DNA from: Leucosporidium creatinivorum
Taxonomy: Eukaryota; Basidiomycota; Microbotryomycetes; Leucosporidiales; Leucosporidiaceae
Reading direction: 5' to 3'
Assembly: GCA_001600635.1 (NCBI GenBank)
Contig: BCKL01000021.1
Location: 1 to 64,000 of the forward strand
Length of the DNA: 64,000 nucleotides
Shown here: piece after piece, positions 45,442 through 57,150 of the stretch
Numbering within the stretch: the stretch's first letter is position 1
How the letters are laid out: each line of letters opens with the position of its first letter
Position numbers and translations under genes: made by a program
The notes under the pieces: generated by a model
Seen by the model: only the letters and a program-made list of their open reading frames with translations
The model's database searches: none
What the model was told of the DNA's origin: nothing

Positions 45442-47652
45442 CTACTCATCGCCGAACCACCCCTCCTCCCGAAGCGACTCGACGACCTCGCCCGACCGCA
45501 CAGCGAGCACACTATGTACGCGAAGAGAAGCAAGAGTCAACTCAAGGTGAACAAAGGAGGCGTGCAGGGAAGGAACTCACCTCAACAGCGAATCCGAAAT
45601 GCCATGAGTCGCTTCGCAGCTGCCCTGCAGCCAGACGCTCGGCTTGAACGCTCCTCCCGCCGCGGTCTTGGCCGGCAGATCCAGGCGGTAGTTCTTCTTC
45701 ACGGAGAAGTCCGGTAGGTCGGGGCGCTCCTTGGAGTAGGAGGCGCGTGATGGTGGAGGGGAGGAGAAGGCCGACGAGGGTGCGCGAGAGGTGCGCTCGC
45801 GGTCGAAGAGGGGAGAGTCGGCTGTGGACTGACGAGAGTGGGTTGTGCTGGAGGTATTGGTGAGGGAGAAGTCGGATGGGGGAAAGTTGGCGAGACCGAG
45901 GCCTTGAGATGTGGGCGAGGGCTGCGCCGAAGAGGTCGGGGGGAAGAGGGTGGTGAGGGGCGTGGTGGAAGAGGTGGTGGTACTGTCGAGCGAAGGCTGG
46001 GTGAAGAGGAGGTTCTTCCATCCTTGACGATTGTATCTGAACACGAGCGCGACATTAGCTGCGTGCGTCGACGGTCAGGCGATTCGGGACTCACCCAGTG
46101 CCGCAGATGACGAGATCGTACTCTTCCGAGCTCCTCGTAGACGTAGCAGAATGCCAGAGCTCGAGCGTGAGGGGACCCTCGCCCGATACTGGTGGCCGAG
46201 CGCCGGTGAGCTCGGTGAAGGGGCGGATCGCGAGCTTGGGATCGCGGTTGATCTTGGCGAACGAGGCATCGTCGCGAGTAGCGATGTCGGCCTCCACTTG
46301 TTGAGCGTAGAGCGTCTCGTACATCTAGTGAGGGAGGACATTTAGCGTTCGATCTCGACCAGAAAGCGAATGTCGACGACGAACGGCAGCGAGGGTATTG
46401 GGATTGGCGACAGAGTAGTTGGTCGCCTTGGCTGCCTCCAGCATGACCGAGCGGCCAGTCGAGTCGACGCCGTACACAGCTTGCGACATGCCGGGATCAA
46501 AGACTTCGTTCGTCGAAGCCGAGTCGTCGGCGGGGCGCAGGGTGGCGCTGCGAATGAGCAAGTCGACCTGGGGTCGATGCTGCACGTTGGCGGGAAGGTG
46601 GGATGCGATAGCATCTCGGAGTGCGAGGAAGGTCTCGGCAGCAGACTGTGAGAGAGACGAGAGTCAGCCGGCGGGCCCAGTCAAAGTCGGCGAAGGAGCT
46701 CGCCTGTCCAGCGCCGAGAACAGCGACGCGAAGAGGACGAGAGGTGGGGAGGGGCGCCGTGAGCAAGTCAAGGGCAGGGTGGATGCGGTCGAGGAAGGCC
46801 GACGAGTGAATGACCCGACCGCTTGCCTCAATCTCGGCGGTCAAAAGGTGCTGAGGAAGGCGAGGCGAGCCGCCGGTGGAGAGGACGAGGTTCCGAGTGA
46901 AGCGCTCGGTAATAGCGCCCGACTTGAGGTTGCGCGAGGTGACCTTGAGGATGCGCACGTCGGGTCCCTCGTTGCCTACGACCGCCTCGACGGCGACCAC
47001 CTCCTCCCCGAAAGCGATTCGACCTCCCTGCTTGGCGAGATCGCCCTCGACCTTGCGTGCAGCCCAAGCGAGGTAGTCGGAGAACTCTCGGCGAGAGGGC
47101 GTGAACGTCTCCCGTGAGATGTAAGAGACGAGGCGGGACGGCGTGAACGAGGCGAGGTAGCAGAGGAAGGTGTATGCCGATTGAGGATTCCTGAGGGTCG
47201 CCAGGTCCTTGAGGAAGGCTGTAAGTTGTATAAAGTAGTGTGGAAGGGTGTATGAAAGTAGTGTGAGCGTATTGGATTTGAGGATAGCGAGGCGATTTGC
47301 GAAGGTCAGCGAGCGAACGAGCGTGACGGAGCGCCACCTTTATCGCGAGAGACGTACAGATCTGCATGTTGGACCCCTCGAGCATCATTCCAGGATGCCA
47401 TTTGAATTGCTCGTGCTTCTCGATGAAGCAAGCCTTCAGCTGTCGCTGTTCAACAGCTCGACGCGGCGCCTGCGCTGCGTTGTCGCCAGCGAGAGACGGC
47501 GAAGTCCGTCCGAGAGCTTCCTGCAGACCACCGAGCGACGAGTAGATGGGCGTAGGGTTGGGAGAAGGCTCGACCAGAGCAATGGCCAACGCGAGGGATG
47601 CTGGGCCGAAGCCACAGGCGAGGACGTCGTAGCAGTCGTTCGGCGAGCTCAT
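45442..47652 (-). CDS. sidA: L-ornithine N5-monooxygenase (siderophore biosynthesis)
   Basis: Spliced gene. Exon 1 runs 47652 to about 47358, later large exons lie near 47220-46704, 46645-46400 and 46326-46097, and the last begins after an intron at about 45512-45580. CYDVLACGFGPASLALAIAL is the FAD Rossmann motif, [25 protein letters not shown] is the SidA/PvdA signature, RVAVLGAGQA binds NADPH, and QGSCEATHGISDSLLS is the conserved C-terminal block. A Ser/Pro/Thr-rich insert sits before that block. The enzyme makes N5-hydroxyornithine, the first committed step of hydroxamate siderophores such as rhodotorulic acid. A siderophore transporter lies just upstream on the same strand. No NRPS is in this window. 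Inner exon edges are approximate. Confidence 0.93.
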
Positions 47653-48472
47653 TTCTGTCGAGTTGGAGAGGTGGGAGAGAAGTGTAGGAAGGAGAGGAAG
47701 GATCTTTCTCAGCTGAACTGATCCGGCTGTATGGGACACGAGCCCCGGCAAGGCGCTTAAGGACGAGCAGAAAGAGCAAGAGGCGAAAGAGGCGCTCGAG
47801 CTTCGCGGGCGTCTCCATCGCCGTTTGATTTTCGCCGCTGGTTCGACTGCTTCGACCGAGTCACTCGGTAGCTATTCCTAATGATACAACTATCCCTGTA
47901 CACTACCCTGACAGCCCTCCCTGCTGCTCTCTGCTTTCACAACTCTGCGCCGAGGCGAGCGCATTCAGCGTACTAGTGTGAGCGAGTTTCTTGGCAACGT
48001 CGTCAAGCTGAGCGTTCTGTGGCGATCGACAGCCTTTCCTTTCCGTTTCCTTCCTTCCTTCCTCGGTGGCGACGAGCTTCCAACCTCCTCGCCGAGCCCG
48101 AGTCGCTCTCTCGCACTCTTCCCGCGTTCTTTCCGCGCCGAAAAGGCTACAAATGTTGCTCGCCGAATCAAGTACAATGCTGTGCACTGCCTTGAGTCTT
48201 AGCACGGCGTCAGCGCGCGGAACGACGAGGCTTTGAGCCACTCGGCGCTCGGTCGGCGAAGGCTTCGGCGAATCTCGAAGCTCGTCGCAGTGCTTCGACT
48301 TCGCTTCGCGGGAACTCTGAGAAGGGAGGTAGCGTGTAATTGGAGGCGCATAAGAGAACGTCATTACTAAGCTAATGAATCGATCCACTATCCCTCCGCC
48401 AGAGCTCATGCCCTCGTCCGCCGCGCTGCTTCCCAAACCCGACCCGAGACTCTATGATTCTATGTACTATGT
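47653..48472. other. intergenic, sidA upstream region
   Basis: 820 bp. I looked for iron-regulator GATA sites (ATCWGATAA) and saw none; only an isolated TGATAC near 47878. No gene supported. Confidence 0.45.
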
Positions 48473-51400
48473 TCAAGCGCTGAGAGGCTTCGGCTTCTCG
48501 GTGATGGGGCGCCCTCCTAGATCCTCGTGCTCGACCGCGTTCTGGCCATCACCCTGCGAAACGAAGAGGTCAGTGGTCTGCTCTGGTAAATGTGTTGGGC
48601 CCTGGTAGATGGGAGATGCGGTGAGGGATACCTACAAGGTAGAGGTCGGGTAGCGTGAGAGCAAGACCGATGGGAACGATACTGTGAAGAAGGGCGCGTC
48701 AGCAGGAGCAACGCCGAAATTAGATCGAAGCGTAACTCACGCCAGGCAGGTGGCGGCAATGAGAAGGACCTTCATGACGTAGTCGTACGAAGCGATCTGA
48801 GCGATGAGAACGTGCAGAAGTCAGTGGATGAGCCATTCGAGACAAGCGAGGCCGATTTACGATGCCGTCGAAGGCAGGGGTTCCAGTGTACGAAACGGCG
48901 GTGGTGATGGCGCCGTAGATGCCAGCAATCTCGGTCGAGTTGAGGATACCAGCGAGGTTCTGCTCGAGCTGTCCCGGCATGATCTGGAGGGAGAGGAGGG
49001 TTAACGGAGTTCGCCGATGCCAGGGCCCGCCTCCGACTCACCTGCTTCCAGACGGCGGTCGCGATGGCAGTCCCGACAGCGTTTCCGATCTCAGCAAGGA
49101 GAAGAACGAAGGCGGTGACGGTGGCAAGGTCTGTTGCACGGGACGAAGGTAAGCGTGCGATCGCGATGAGCCATCGCCGAAACCTGCTTACCCTGGTGAG
49201 GGACCGATCCCTGGGCGAAGAGCTGAGCAGTGGTAGCCGCAATTCCTCCTCCCATACCCTGGAGGACTTGGGTCATGACAATGAGGAAGGTAGAGCCGCT
49301 GCCGAAGGGAGCACAGGGTTAGTGACACTTCGGCAAAGTCGGCAAAGGCCACGGCTCACTGAGCTCCACGGGACTTGATCATGAGTCCAACACCAAGAAG
49401 ACGGATGCAGAGACCAGCTACGACGAGCCACTGCGAAGAGCAGAGGTCAGCTCTGCCTTCGCGCGTGCTCGGCGCCGAAGCTCACCTTTCCGCGGCGGGT
49501 CCACGCCTGGATGACACCCGCAAGGATGGCGAAGAATGTGAGACAGAGTGTCTGAGTGTAAGAGAAGTAATTCTGGTCGACGAGGGACCATCCGCGGCTG
49601 CGAGAGTGAGAGAAAGATCAGCGAGCTGCTCGGCGAACGGCAGGAGGAGAGCAGGAGGACTACAGTACAGCAACTCACGTGACGTAGATGAAGGAGTAGA
49701 GGTAGGTGTATTGAAGGTAGAACGAGACGAAGTCGAAGAACCCGATAAAGCCACAACACATGACTGTGCGGTTCTTAAAGAAGCGAAGCGGGAAGACGGG
49801 CTTGGGTGCCCACCATCCCTCGTAGTAGACGAAGCCGATGAGGATAAGAGGTCCGACGACGAGCATGGCGATGATCTGTCCGTTGTTCCACTGGAGGGTG
49901 GCCTTGTTCACCTGTCGGTCGAGTAAGCCCGGATCAGCTTCGGAGCTTGGTCGAGCAAGTTTAGGAGGGTTTCATACCAGGGCAAGAGGCAGGAGGAGGC
50001 ACGACCATCCTCCGGCGAAGAGGAGGAGTCCGAAGGCGTCGAGATCAACGAGGTGGTCAAGAGCGCGGCGGGCAATGGGGCGGCTGTCCTTTTCGGCGTG
50101 AGCGTCGGGCTGGTCCGAGTAGTTGGTGGCGACCACGCCCATCTTGCGGGCCTTGTACTGAGCATAGTAGACTGGAGATGGGGCGAACAAATGAGCCGAG
50201 GAGCTCGATCGGCAGTAGAGGGAGGCAGCGACCGAGCGGAGCTTACGAACACCGATTATAGGAGCGCATCCAGCGGGTATGATGATGCAGAACCTGCAGA
50301 GAGATGAAATCAGCATCTGTTGTCCTCTCTGCACGAGTGACTGAGCTTGAACTCACATGCCGTAGCCCCATCGCCATCCGCCTCCGGCGTTGACGTTCGC
50401 GCCGATTCGCGAGGCAACGGCGAAGTTGATGAAGAAGCTGTAGAGCGTGTGAGTTAGCTCATCGTCGTGATGTTGGTGAGCCCCAAGACGAACGGAATTG
50501 ATACGCAGGAAGACACCAGCGAGCGCCAGCGCAGAGAGGTGACATCGCCGATGATCTGTCAGGCGCGCAGTAGGCAAGGTCACGGGAGAGGTCAGTAGTA
50601 GCTCTTGTGGTAGATAATGCAGTGAGAGCGAAGAGCGCACGATCTGAAGCATGATTCTGGAGAGGGAGAGAGGTCAGCCTCGGAGGTCGGCGCCGACATC
50701 GCCCAAGCTCAGCTGAACTCACTGAAGGGAAGCATATCCGACCTCAAAGATGATGGCACCCGCAGCATAGGTGTGGATGTTGTTCGATCCAGCGACAACT
50801 GTAACGAGCGAGGAGTGGAGAGTTAGGAAGGGTAACGAGGTATGTGATCGCCGAAGGAGGACTCACTGGCGTAGCCGACGACGTAGAAGATGACGAGGAG
50901 AGTCATGGCCTCAGCGCGACCGAAGACTATTGATTCCCGAGAGCGATTAGCTAACGAAGCTCGAGGTAGGCCATGTCCGAAGCAACTCACCATCGGCGAC
51001 CTTTGCAGCGACGGGCTTGGAGATTGCGAGGACGATAGCTTGAGCGGTTCCGATAGCACCGAGAAGCGAGTGAAGACTGTAGGATGAGGTGGCAAAGGCG
51101 GCATATCTGCGAGGGGAAGGAGCAGACGTCAGCTCGGAGTTCCTCCTCACGATCGAAGCAGGCCGCGGCAAACTCACTGCCATGTAGTAGTGCCGTCGAG
51201 CGAGTAGATGTACTGTAAAAGCAGATTCAGCTCTTTACATCGCCGAGATCAGCGAAGGAAGGCCTACAGCGATAATGGCTACTCCGATCCACAGCGCGAC
51301 CTTCAGTTTTGGTCCCCAAACTCGGTTCACTGCTTCCACCTTGTTCACTCCTTGCAGAGTCGCAACATGGTAAGCTGGAGGAGCCGCCTCGAGGTTGGCC

Positions 51401-51486
51401 TTGGTAGCGACGGCGGGGACAGAGTGATCTGCGGTAGGTCGAACCTCTGGCGCCTTCTCGAGGTCACTGTGCGAAGAGAGCGACAT
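48473..51486 (-). CDS. MFS siderophore-iron transporter (SIT/ARN family)
   Basis: Multi-exon gene (roughly 15 exons, many only one helix long), ATG at 51486 and stop at 48473. About 14 TM segments are expected. Family landmarks: YIYSLDGTTTWQYAAFATSS after TM1, LLGAIGTAQAIVLAISKPVA, KVADVFGRAEAMTLLVIFYV (motif A region), NIHTYAAGAIIFEVGYASL, AGGGWRWGYGM, FFDFVSFYLQYTYLYSFIYV, and late GMGGGIAATTAQL with LLAEIGNAVGTAIATAVWKQ. These match fungal Sit1/MirB. It imports ferric hydroxamate siderophores at the plasma membrane or from endosomes. It pairs with sidA downstream on the same strand, suggesting co-regulation by iron. Internal exon edges were not all fixed. Confidence 0.92.
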
Positions 51487-52432
51487 GGTGCGCTGAGGTT
51501 GAAGGCAAAGATGGAGATGGCAGGAGGGAGAGAGGCGAAAAGTTCAAGGGATCAGATTGCAATGCGTCTCGGCCTTCGCCCACAGAAGGCCGACCCTCCC
51601 GCCCTTATTCCCTCGGTTCGCGAGTTCCCGGGTCTCCTTCTGCGCCTCTTGCGAGCTGGCCTCTGCGTAGGATGTAGCGAGATGGCTGGCTTTCGAGTTA
51701 TGTTACCGGTCGACCTGCTCCCCCTAGCTTCTCTGCAGAAGGCTGCTGGAGCGCGACAAGAAAAAGTCGCTTCTCCTGCTTCCGCCGCGCTGCCCAGAGA
51801 TCGCAGCACTCCGTCCGAAAGAATCTCGACCGAGGAGGGCAACTGCTCATAGGGAAGCAGAACCGAAGCAATTGCTGCAGGAGAAGGAGCAGGAGCAAGT
51901 TCATTTCGACCGAGCAGCAACGCCCTGCTATCCACACTCCCCCGCGTCCTTCTGCAGCACGATAGTCTGTAGCGCGAAACTGAGTATTTGAAACTCAATT
52001 TTCTGCCAAGGAGCAGCTTGGGCAGCGTTGTCTCACAGAAGCCTGTCGCCGCCTGCGAAGGCGGGGGCGGCGTTCTGTCGCCTTCGCTACGGGCTTCTCG
52101 GCAGCAGAAAAGACGCATGTACACTCGGTACTCGGAATAGAGCAGCTGCTTTCGGGCTCTGCGAGAGCGAGCCAAGATCACCGAGCTGGATCGGGAATCC
52201 CTTCGCAAGCCATTTTCGCTGGAGCCTCCCAGCAAGCGGTGCAGAGGTCCAATGGATTCGAGCTGGGCTGTATAACACTCAAGATATCGAGATACGCTCT
52301 CACGTCAAGCCATACAATCCAGCAGTCGCCAGTCGCCAGTTCTCCTCATCGCCGAGCATCTGATTTGCGCAAGGAAGAGGGTGAGCTAGCACTTTGCACG
52401 TTCACTCGGCCGGCAAGAAGTGCTCACATATC
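51487..52432. other. intergenic, SIT transporter upstream region
   Basis: 946 bp. A minus-strand open frame of 227 codons (51552-52235) is Arg/Ser-rich, has no recognisable motif and looks like chance in GC-rich DNA. No GATAA site seen near the transporter start. Confidence 0.45.
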
Positions 52433-53680
52433 CTACTTGACCACCACAGCCACTCCGATCACTCCACAAGCCCACTGAATCGAGCGAAGGTAGACAGCGT
52501 CGACGGCTTCTCCCACCGAAGGGCACAGCTCAATCGTCTTCAATCCGATAGGGGAGGGAGGTGGCGTAGCTTGAGCGATAGAGAAGAGGTCCGGCGCGAG
52601 TTGAGCGTGCGGGGCGACCTTGAGGGTGCGAAGGGAAGGGGGAAGGGTGCGGAGCAGTCCGCCGTACCAGCTCCAGCCGAGTTCGAGTAGTGTGAGGTCG
52701 CACTTGAGGTGCTTGAGCAGCGGCTCTTGACCCCAAAGATTGATGTTGCGGATACTGAGGTAGCGGAGAGTCGGTGGGAGAGCAGCGAACGCGGTCGACG
52801 GCAGCGACTCAAACGTAGGCGAAGGGCTCCCAATGACGAGGTTGACGAGCGAGGTGAGGCCGGGGAGATGGTGCCAAGGAGTACTGAGTCCTTTTGCAGG
52901 GATGACAAGCGTGCGCAAGGTAGATGCCGCCTTCTCGAGGACCTCGGAGGCGAAACGAGCTTCGCCGAACGCGACGGGCACGGCGAGCTCTTCGAGTGCA
53001 GCGTAGGCTGAGATGGGCATCATTGGATCATCGCCGTCAAAGAGGATCGAGTTGTAGAAGGCGCCGTCTACTACGACGATGCGAAGCTTTGACGGAACGC
53101 GCTGCACGGGGCGAAAGCGATGAGATGCCGTGATGGGCCCGCCGCTGAGCGTCAACGTGCGAAGGAGAGGTTCATTCTCGATGAGGGTGGTGATGAGCCC
53201 TTCGCACGTCTGGTGTGCGAGCGCAGTGAGCGAAAAGTAAGTGAGGTGCTGAATCGCCGAGCTGCTGCTGAGCGCTGCCATGTCCGCTGGGAGAAGTGAA
53301 AAGTCGGGCTGGTGGATGACGAGGCGAGTGAGCTTGGGCGTGTGGTCGAGAGCGACCACGAGATCTGTGGGCGAGATCCACTCGCTGGGAGGGGTGATGC
53401 CCGAGCCGTCGGGCGAGGTTCGGCAGCGAATGGTGAGGGCGCGCGCGATTCCAGCCGCGTCGAGCTCGTCCAGAAGGCGGTCAAAGTGCAGCAATGCTGG
53501 TCGACCTCTGAGCTCGACTTCACTGAGTGCCAATCGTTGCGCCCAGCGAGTCCAGCTGCGATGGACGAGGGAGAGAGCTTGAGCCTGGCGCACGCGCTGC
53601 TGACCTGCGACACCGAAGATGGAGAAGGCGACAATGCGCTCGAGGATGTCGGAAGGGAGAGCGTTGGTGGAGGAGGTCAT
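52433..53680 (-). CDS. F-box-like / leucine-rich protein, intronless
   Basis: One uninterrupted frame of 415 aa, unusual among the intron-rich neighbours. ALPSDILERIVAF with LVHRSWTRWAQ at residues 7-50 fits an F-box (LPxE/DILxxIxxF...VCRxW). Behind it come irregular leucine-rich stretches (LTRLVIH, LRTLTLSGG, LEELAVPV, LRTLVIPA, LVNLVIGSP, LRYLSIRN, LRTLKVAP), as in the many lineage-expanded F-box proteins of basidiomycetes. Expected role: SCF ubiquitin-ligase adaptor with an unknown target. The absence of introns could mean a recent or retroposed copy, but no poly(A) trace or target-site duplication was seen. Confidence 0.7.
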   Translation of the reverse strand: MTSSTNALPSDILERIVAFSIFGVAGQQRVRQAQALSLVHRSWTRWAQRLALSEVELRGRPALLHFDRLLDELDAAGIARALTIRCRTSPDGSGITPPSEWISPTDLVVALDHTPKLTRLVIHQPDFSLLPADMAALSSSSAIQHLTYFSLTALAHQTCEGLITTLIENEPLLRTLTLSGGPITASHRFRPVQRVPSKLRIVVVDGAFYNSILFDGDDPMMPISAYAALEELAVPVAFGEARFASEVLEKAASTLRTLVIPAKGLSTPWHHLPGLTSLVNLVIGSPSPTFESLPSTAFAALPPTLRYLSIRNINLWGQEPLLKHLKCDLTLLELGWSWYGGLLRTLPPSLRTLKVAPHAQLAPDLFSIAQATPPPSPIGLKTIELCPSVGEAVDAVYLRSIQWACGVIGVAVVVK

Positions 53681-54301
53681 GGCGAGAGCTTGGATCCGCT
53701 TCGGCGGGTGCTTCGAGCTTCGGCACCGGTGTTGAGCTTCGGGAGGCGTTCGCCTGAGCTTTCAGATCCCTGCTAGTAGAAGAAGGAGTCAGTGATTGTG
53801 TGGTAGGCTGCTACAGCACCAGCGGCAGGCAAACTAGTCTTCAGCTCGTCAGACCTCGACCAGCGAAGCTGCCGCCGCCCGCTGCTGCCTGATTTGAGCG
53901 CGTCCGAGCAGGAGACTCCCAATGAAGGCGATTAGACTTACTCGAAAGAGCGAGCGACGACACAGAGCGGCTCCCGGCTTCCTTTGACGAGACTACGCTC
54001 GAGCGTGCTTTGTGAGGCGAGACGACGAAGAGAGGCAGGCTAGTCGAAGTGGAGGGTGGCACCAGCAGCTTCTGATCCTCCTACAGCACCTGCAGAGCCT
54101 AGCGATGTCGAAGCAGGAACGAGGTAGTGGATGAAGGGCAACCTGCTCGCGAGGCCTCTGCTCCAGTTTCACTCGCCTGAATGATGTTCGCTGGGGTTCT
54201 CTACGAGCTGTTGCTGACACTTCTACATATTCATAACGCTCTGTATCACCAGACAAGGCTAGAGAGACTCTACACGCTTTTTTGATGAACGCCGAGCTGA
54301 A
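53681..54301. other. intergenic upstream of the F-box-like gene
   Basis: 621 bp between two minus-strand genes; no gene supported. Confidence 0.45.
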
Positions 54302-56468
54302 TCACTCCCTCCTGACCTCCATCCGAATAGCTTCTGTGCCCCTCTCCCTCGCCCAGGCTGAAGGTCTCCACCCCGAAAGCTGCCATCTTTCTTTACCTTC
54401 GTCGCCCACTGCAGAGAAAGTCTCCTGCCCCGTTCTCACGCTCGGCGATGGCCTCTCCGCCCGAAAGCCGCTCCACAGATCCAAGGACCGGCCGGAGGAG
54501 AGCGATGGTGCATGAGAGCGAGGTGAAGTACGTGAGGGCGAGGTGATGGCGTGGAGAGGTGGGTAGACGGGGGAGGATGGACGGGCAAGATTAGGAAGAA
54601 AGGGCTCGGCCTGCGTAGCGCGGGAGGGGTTAGAGGTTTGCTGAGGCTGAAGCTGAGAGGTCTGCAGGGACGTGTAAAAGAAGGCGAACGCGCTGAACAT
54701 CCCGGGCTGATGTGAACGTGGTTGTTAGCGACAACGGGCCTCGATGAGCTGTTCGGCGACTCACGAGCGCGAAAGCCCATCCACCCCATGTCTCAACCAA
54801 ATTGACCATCATCAGGGGTGGAAGGTCCTGGAACCGAGGCTGGAAGAGGCAGACTGCGTGGGAGATGCCAGCGGGTCAGCTCGTGTGAAGGCGCGGAGAT
54901 TGAGGAGCAACACCGAAAAACTCACTCTCGAGGACACTGAATGCCACCAGCATCTCGAAGGTCGTCACGAGTTGGACGATAAGTACAAGCTTAACACGCT
55001 TGATTCCTGCGAGTCTCTGTGAGGTCTCCTCCTTCTGTGCAGCGGTCCGATCTCTTGGCCGCCCTCCCTCCGCCGAGACGCTCGAGCGGCGAAAGCCAGT
55101 CGTCGGTAAATTCACTCGAGCAAGTTCTGCCGTGTCATCCTGTACCTCGCGAGAGAGCTTCTCGCTCGATGTGACCAGCTCGAGACCCGAAGGTTTGATG
55201 CTGGACGATGTTGACGAGCGAGATGGGCGATAGACCTCGGGCGGCCGAGAGGCGAGGGCGTCGACCTCGGCGTAGTTGGCGAGGGAGCGGACGAGATGGA
55301 GTTCTTGTTGGCGCAGGGTGAGGATGAGGGAGATGGCAGCTGCCGGGTAACACTGGAGACGAGCCGCAAATCAGCAGGCCTAACTTCGGGCGTCATAAGT
55401 TCCAACTCACTGCAGTATAGACGATCCCCCAACAGCCCCAGATCTGACTACAGCGGTAAGTCAAGTATTTGAACCGAGCTCCTTCCTTTATTAACGTGGT
55501 GAACGTGGGCAGAAGAGCGAGGAGCGAAGTGAGGGCGGCGTTGGTCGCTTCGGCCTCGTCTAATGAGGCATTGATCTTCATGAGTGCATGAGTCATCTTG
55601 ATCCTATGGACGAGCCCAATGATGCTGCCGACCAGCACCGAGACGAAGAAGCTCAGTCCGACTCCGATGGCGATGCTATTGAGCACCGAAGGACCGAGCC
55701 GACGAGAGAAGGGCGACGATGAATCCAGGACGTGCTTGTTGGTTGCTGAGAATGATGCCGAGGACCGAGGTCGAGCAAAGACCGTCGCCCACGTCTGTAG
55801 GTGAAGTGTGTCAGCTCTACTCCTCTCTTTTCTCGACCAACTTGAAGTCGAGCGCCGAAACTGACTTGGAAGTGAATCGCGAGAGCGAGCCAGATGTAGG
55901 CGACGAAAGGGAGGAAGAACTTGGTGTCGGTTGGCGGTGTAAGTATATCCATGGCGAGACTCATGATGTAGACTGAGAAGGGGAGACGAGGTGAGCCCAC
56001 GGTAGTAGAGCCGAAGGTAGGGCGCGGAGACGACTTACGGAGGCTGTACAGAGCGAAGGAGGCTTGAGACAGCACCGAGGTGTTGGGATGGATGTAACCG
56101 TCGCTTCTACGGAACCACCAGAGTGTTCCTCGGGTGTAGCGCTTCCAGCAGCCGAGTAGGGAGAGGACGGCGACTCTGTGCCATCGACCACAAGATCAGC
56201 TACGCGGTCGAGAATGAGGCCATATCTCGTACATGACATGTATGGCGACGAAGATCCACGTCTGAGCGTAGAACCATCCGGTCCTGTGCAAGAGCGAGTC
56301 AGCGCCGAGTCGTTACAAGGTTCGACAGCGCGAGACTCACTGAGCTGTCCACACCGGATCGTTGAGCTGGTGCCGAATATAGTCGTATGGCGAGGCGTCA
56401 GCTGGTAGTGACTGGAGCAGCCCAGCAAGCCCAGCAGCAGCTTCGGTCGTCGCATCTCGTCGCAACAT
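54302..56468 (-). CDS. multi-pass (about seven TM) membrane protein, unknown
   Basis: Spliced gene read from a Met at 56468 (MLRRDATTEAAAGLAGLLQ) to the stop at 54302. Exons carry successive hydrophobic segments: TGWFYAQTWIFVAIHV, VAVLSLLGCW, SVLSQASFALYSL with YIMSLAMDIL, FFLPFVAYIWLALAIHFQ, NSIAIGVGLSFFVSVLVGSI, IWGCWGIVYTACYPAAAISL, VKLVLIVQLVTTFEMLVAF, and a last one near PPLMMVNLVETWGGWAFAL with FSAFAFFYTSL. A long basic-acidic loop separates helices about 6 and 7 and the tail is Ser/Pro-rich. The count resembles a GPCR-like fold, but I recognise no family. An upstream exon starting at 56700 (MDVQKILAEVY) is possible. Some inner exon edges are approximate. Confidence 0.65.
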
Positions 56469-57150
56469 CTCGAAGGAGCGGAGAGGAAGGAGGAAAAGCA
56501 GGGAATCTTGCAGACTGACGAGGCTGAGCCCTGTAGGGTGAAACGCCTGTCTTTGACCTCGTACCTCCAGAAGCTCCTGTACCACAATTTGACGGGTCCG
56601 CCGGGAGTCGAGCCTCGACGACGTTGCTCGGCCCTCGCCTCGAGACGTCTGAGGCCCCTGCGCACCTGTAGACCTCTGCCAGGATCTTTTGCACATCCAT
56701 GTAGACGTCCTACATCACCTCGTGCTCTCCTACACCTCGTAGCGAAGCTTAGTGTCGCTCCGCCGGTCTTCAGATCTGAAGCTGGCAGCCTGAGAGACGT
56801 CGGCGCCGAGAGCAACGCGCGAGGATTGTCGACGGGGCTCGGCCCTGTTGCGGTCTGTGCTGTTCCCGGTAGCAGAAGCGGCGCGAGTCGGTAATATGAA
56901 GGGGAGCTGAAGGGGCAGCGGAGAGAAATGTCGGAAGGTAAGGTCGCCGTTTTGCAGCGGAACGAGGAGGCGAGTACAGCCAGATCGAGAGCAGCGGCAG
57001 CTGTAATGATTGCTTTGGTATAGGTTGCTACTGAGAGAGAGCTCGAGAACAGCGAGGTTGGCGCAGGGAAAGGAGCGATCTTGGCAATTCACCTCTTCAG
57101 CTCCAACTCTCACCTCGTCTCGCCGCTTCTCAACCGTTCGCATCGCTTCA
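56469..57150. other. divergent promoter, membrane protein / FAD oxidoreductase
   Basis: 682 bp; may include a non-coding or short coding 5' exon of the minus-strand gene near 56690-56700. Nothing else recognised. Confidence 0.45.

Noticed and set aside
47653-48472. GATA-type iron-regulator sites near sidA
   Set aside because: Only an isolated TGATAC; does not fit the ATCWGATAA consensus.
51552-52235. 227-codon minus-strand frame upstream of the SIT transporter
   Set aside because: Arg/Ser-rich composition, no motif, no splice pattern like the neighbours; stop-poor frames are common in GC-rich DNA.
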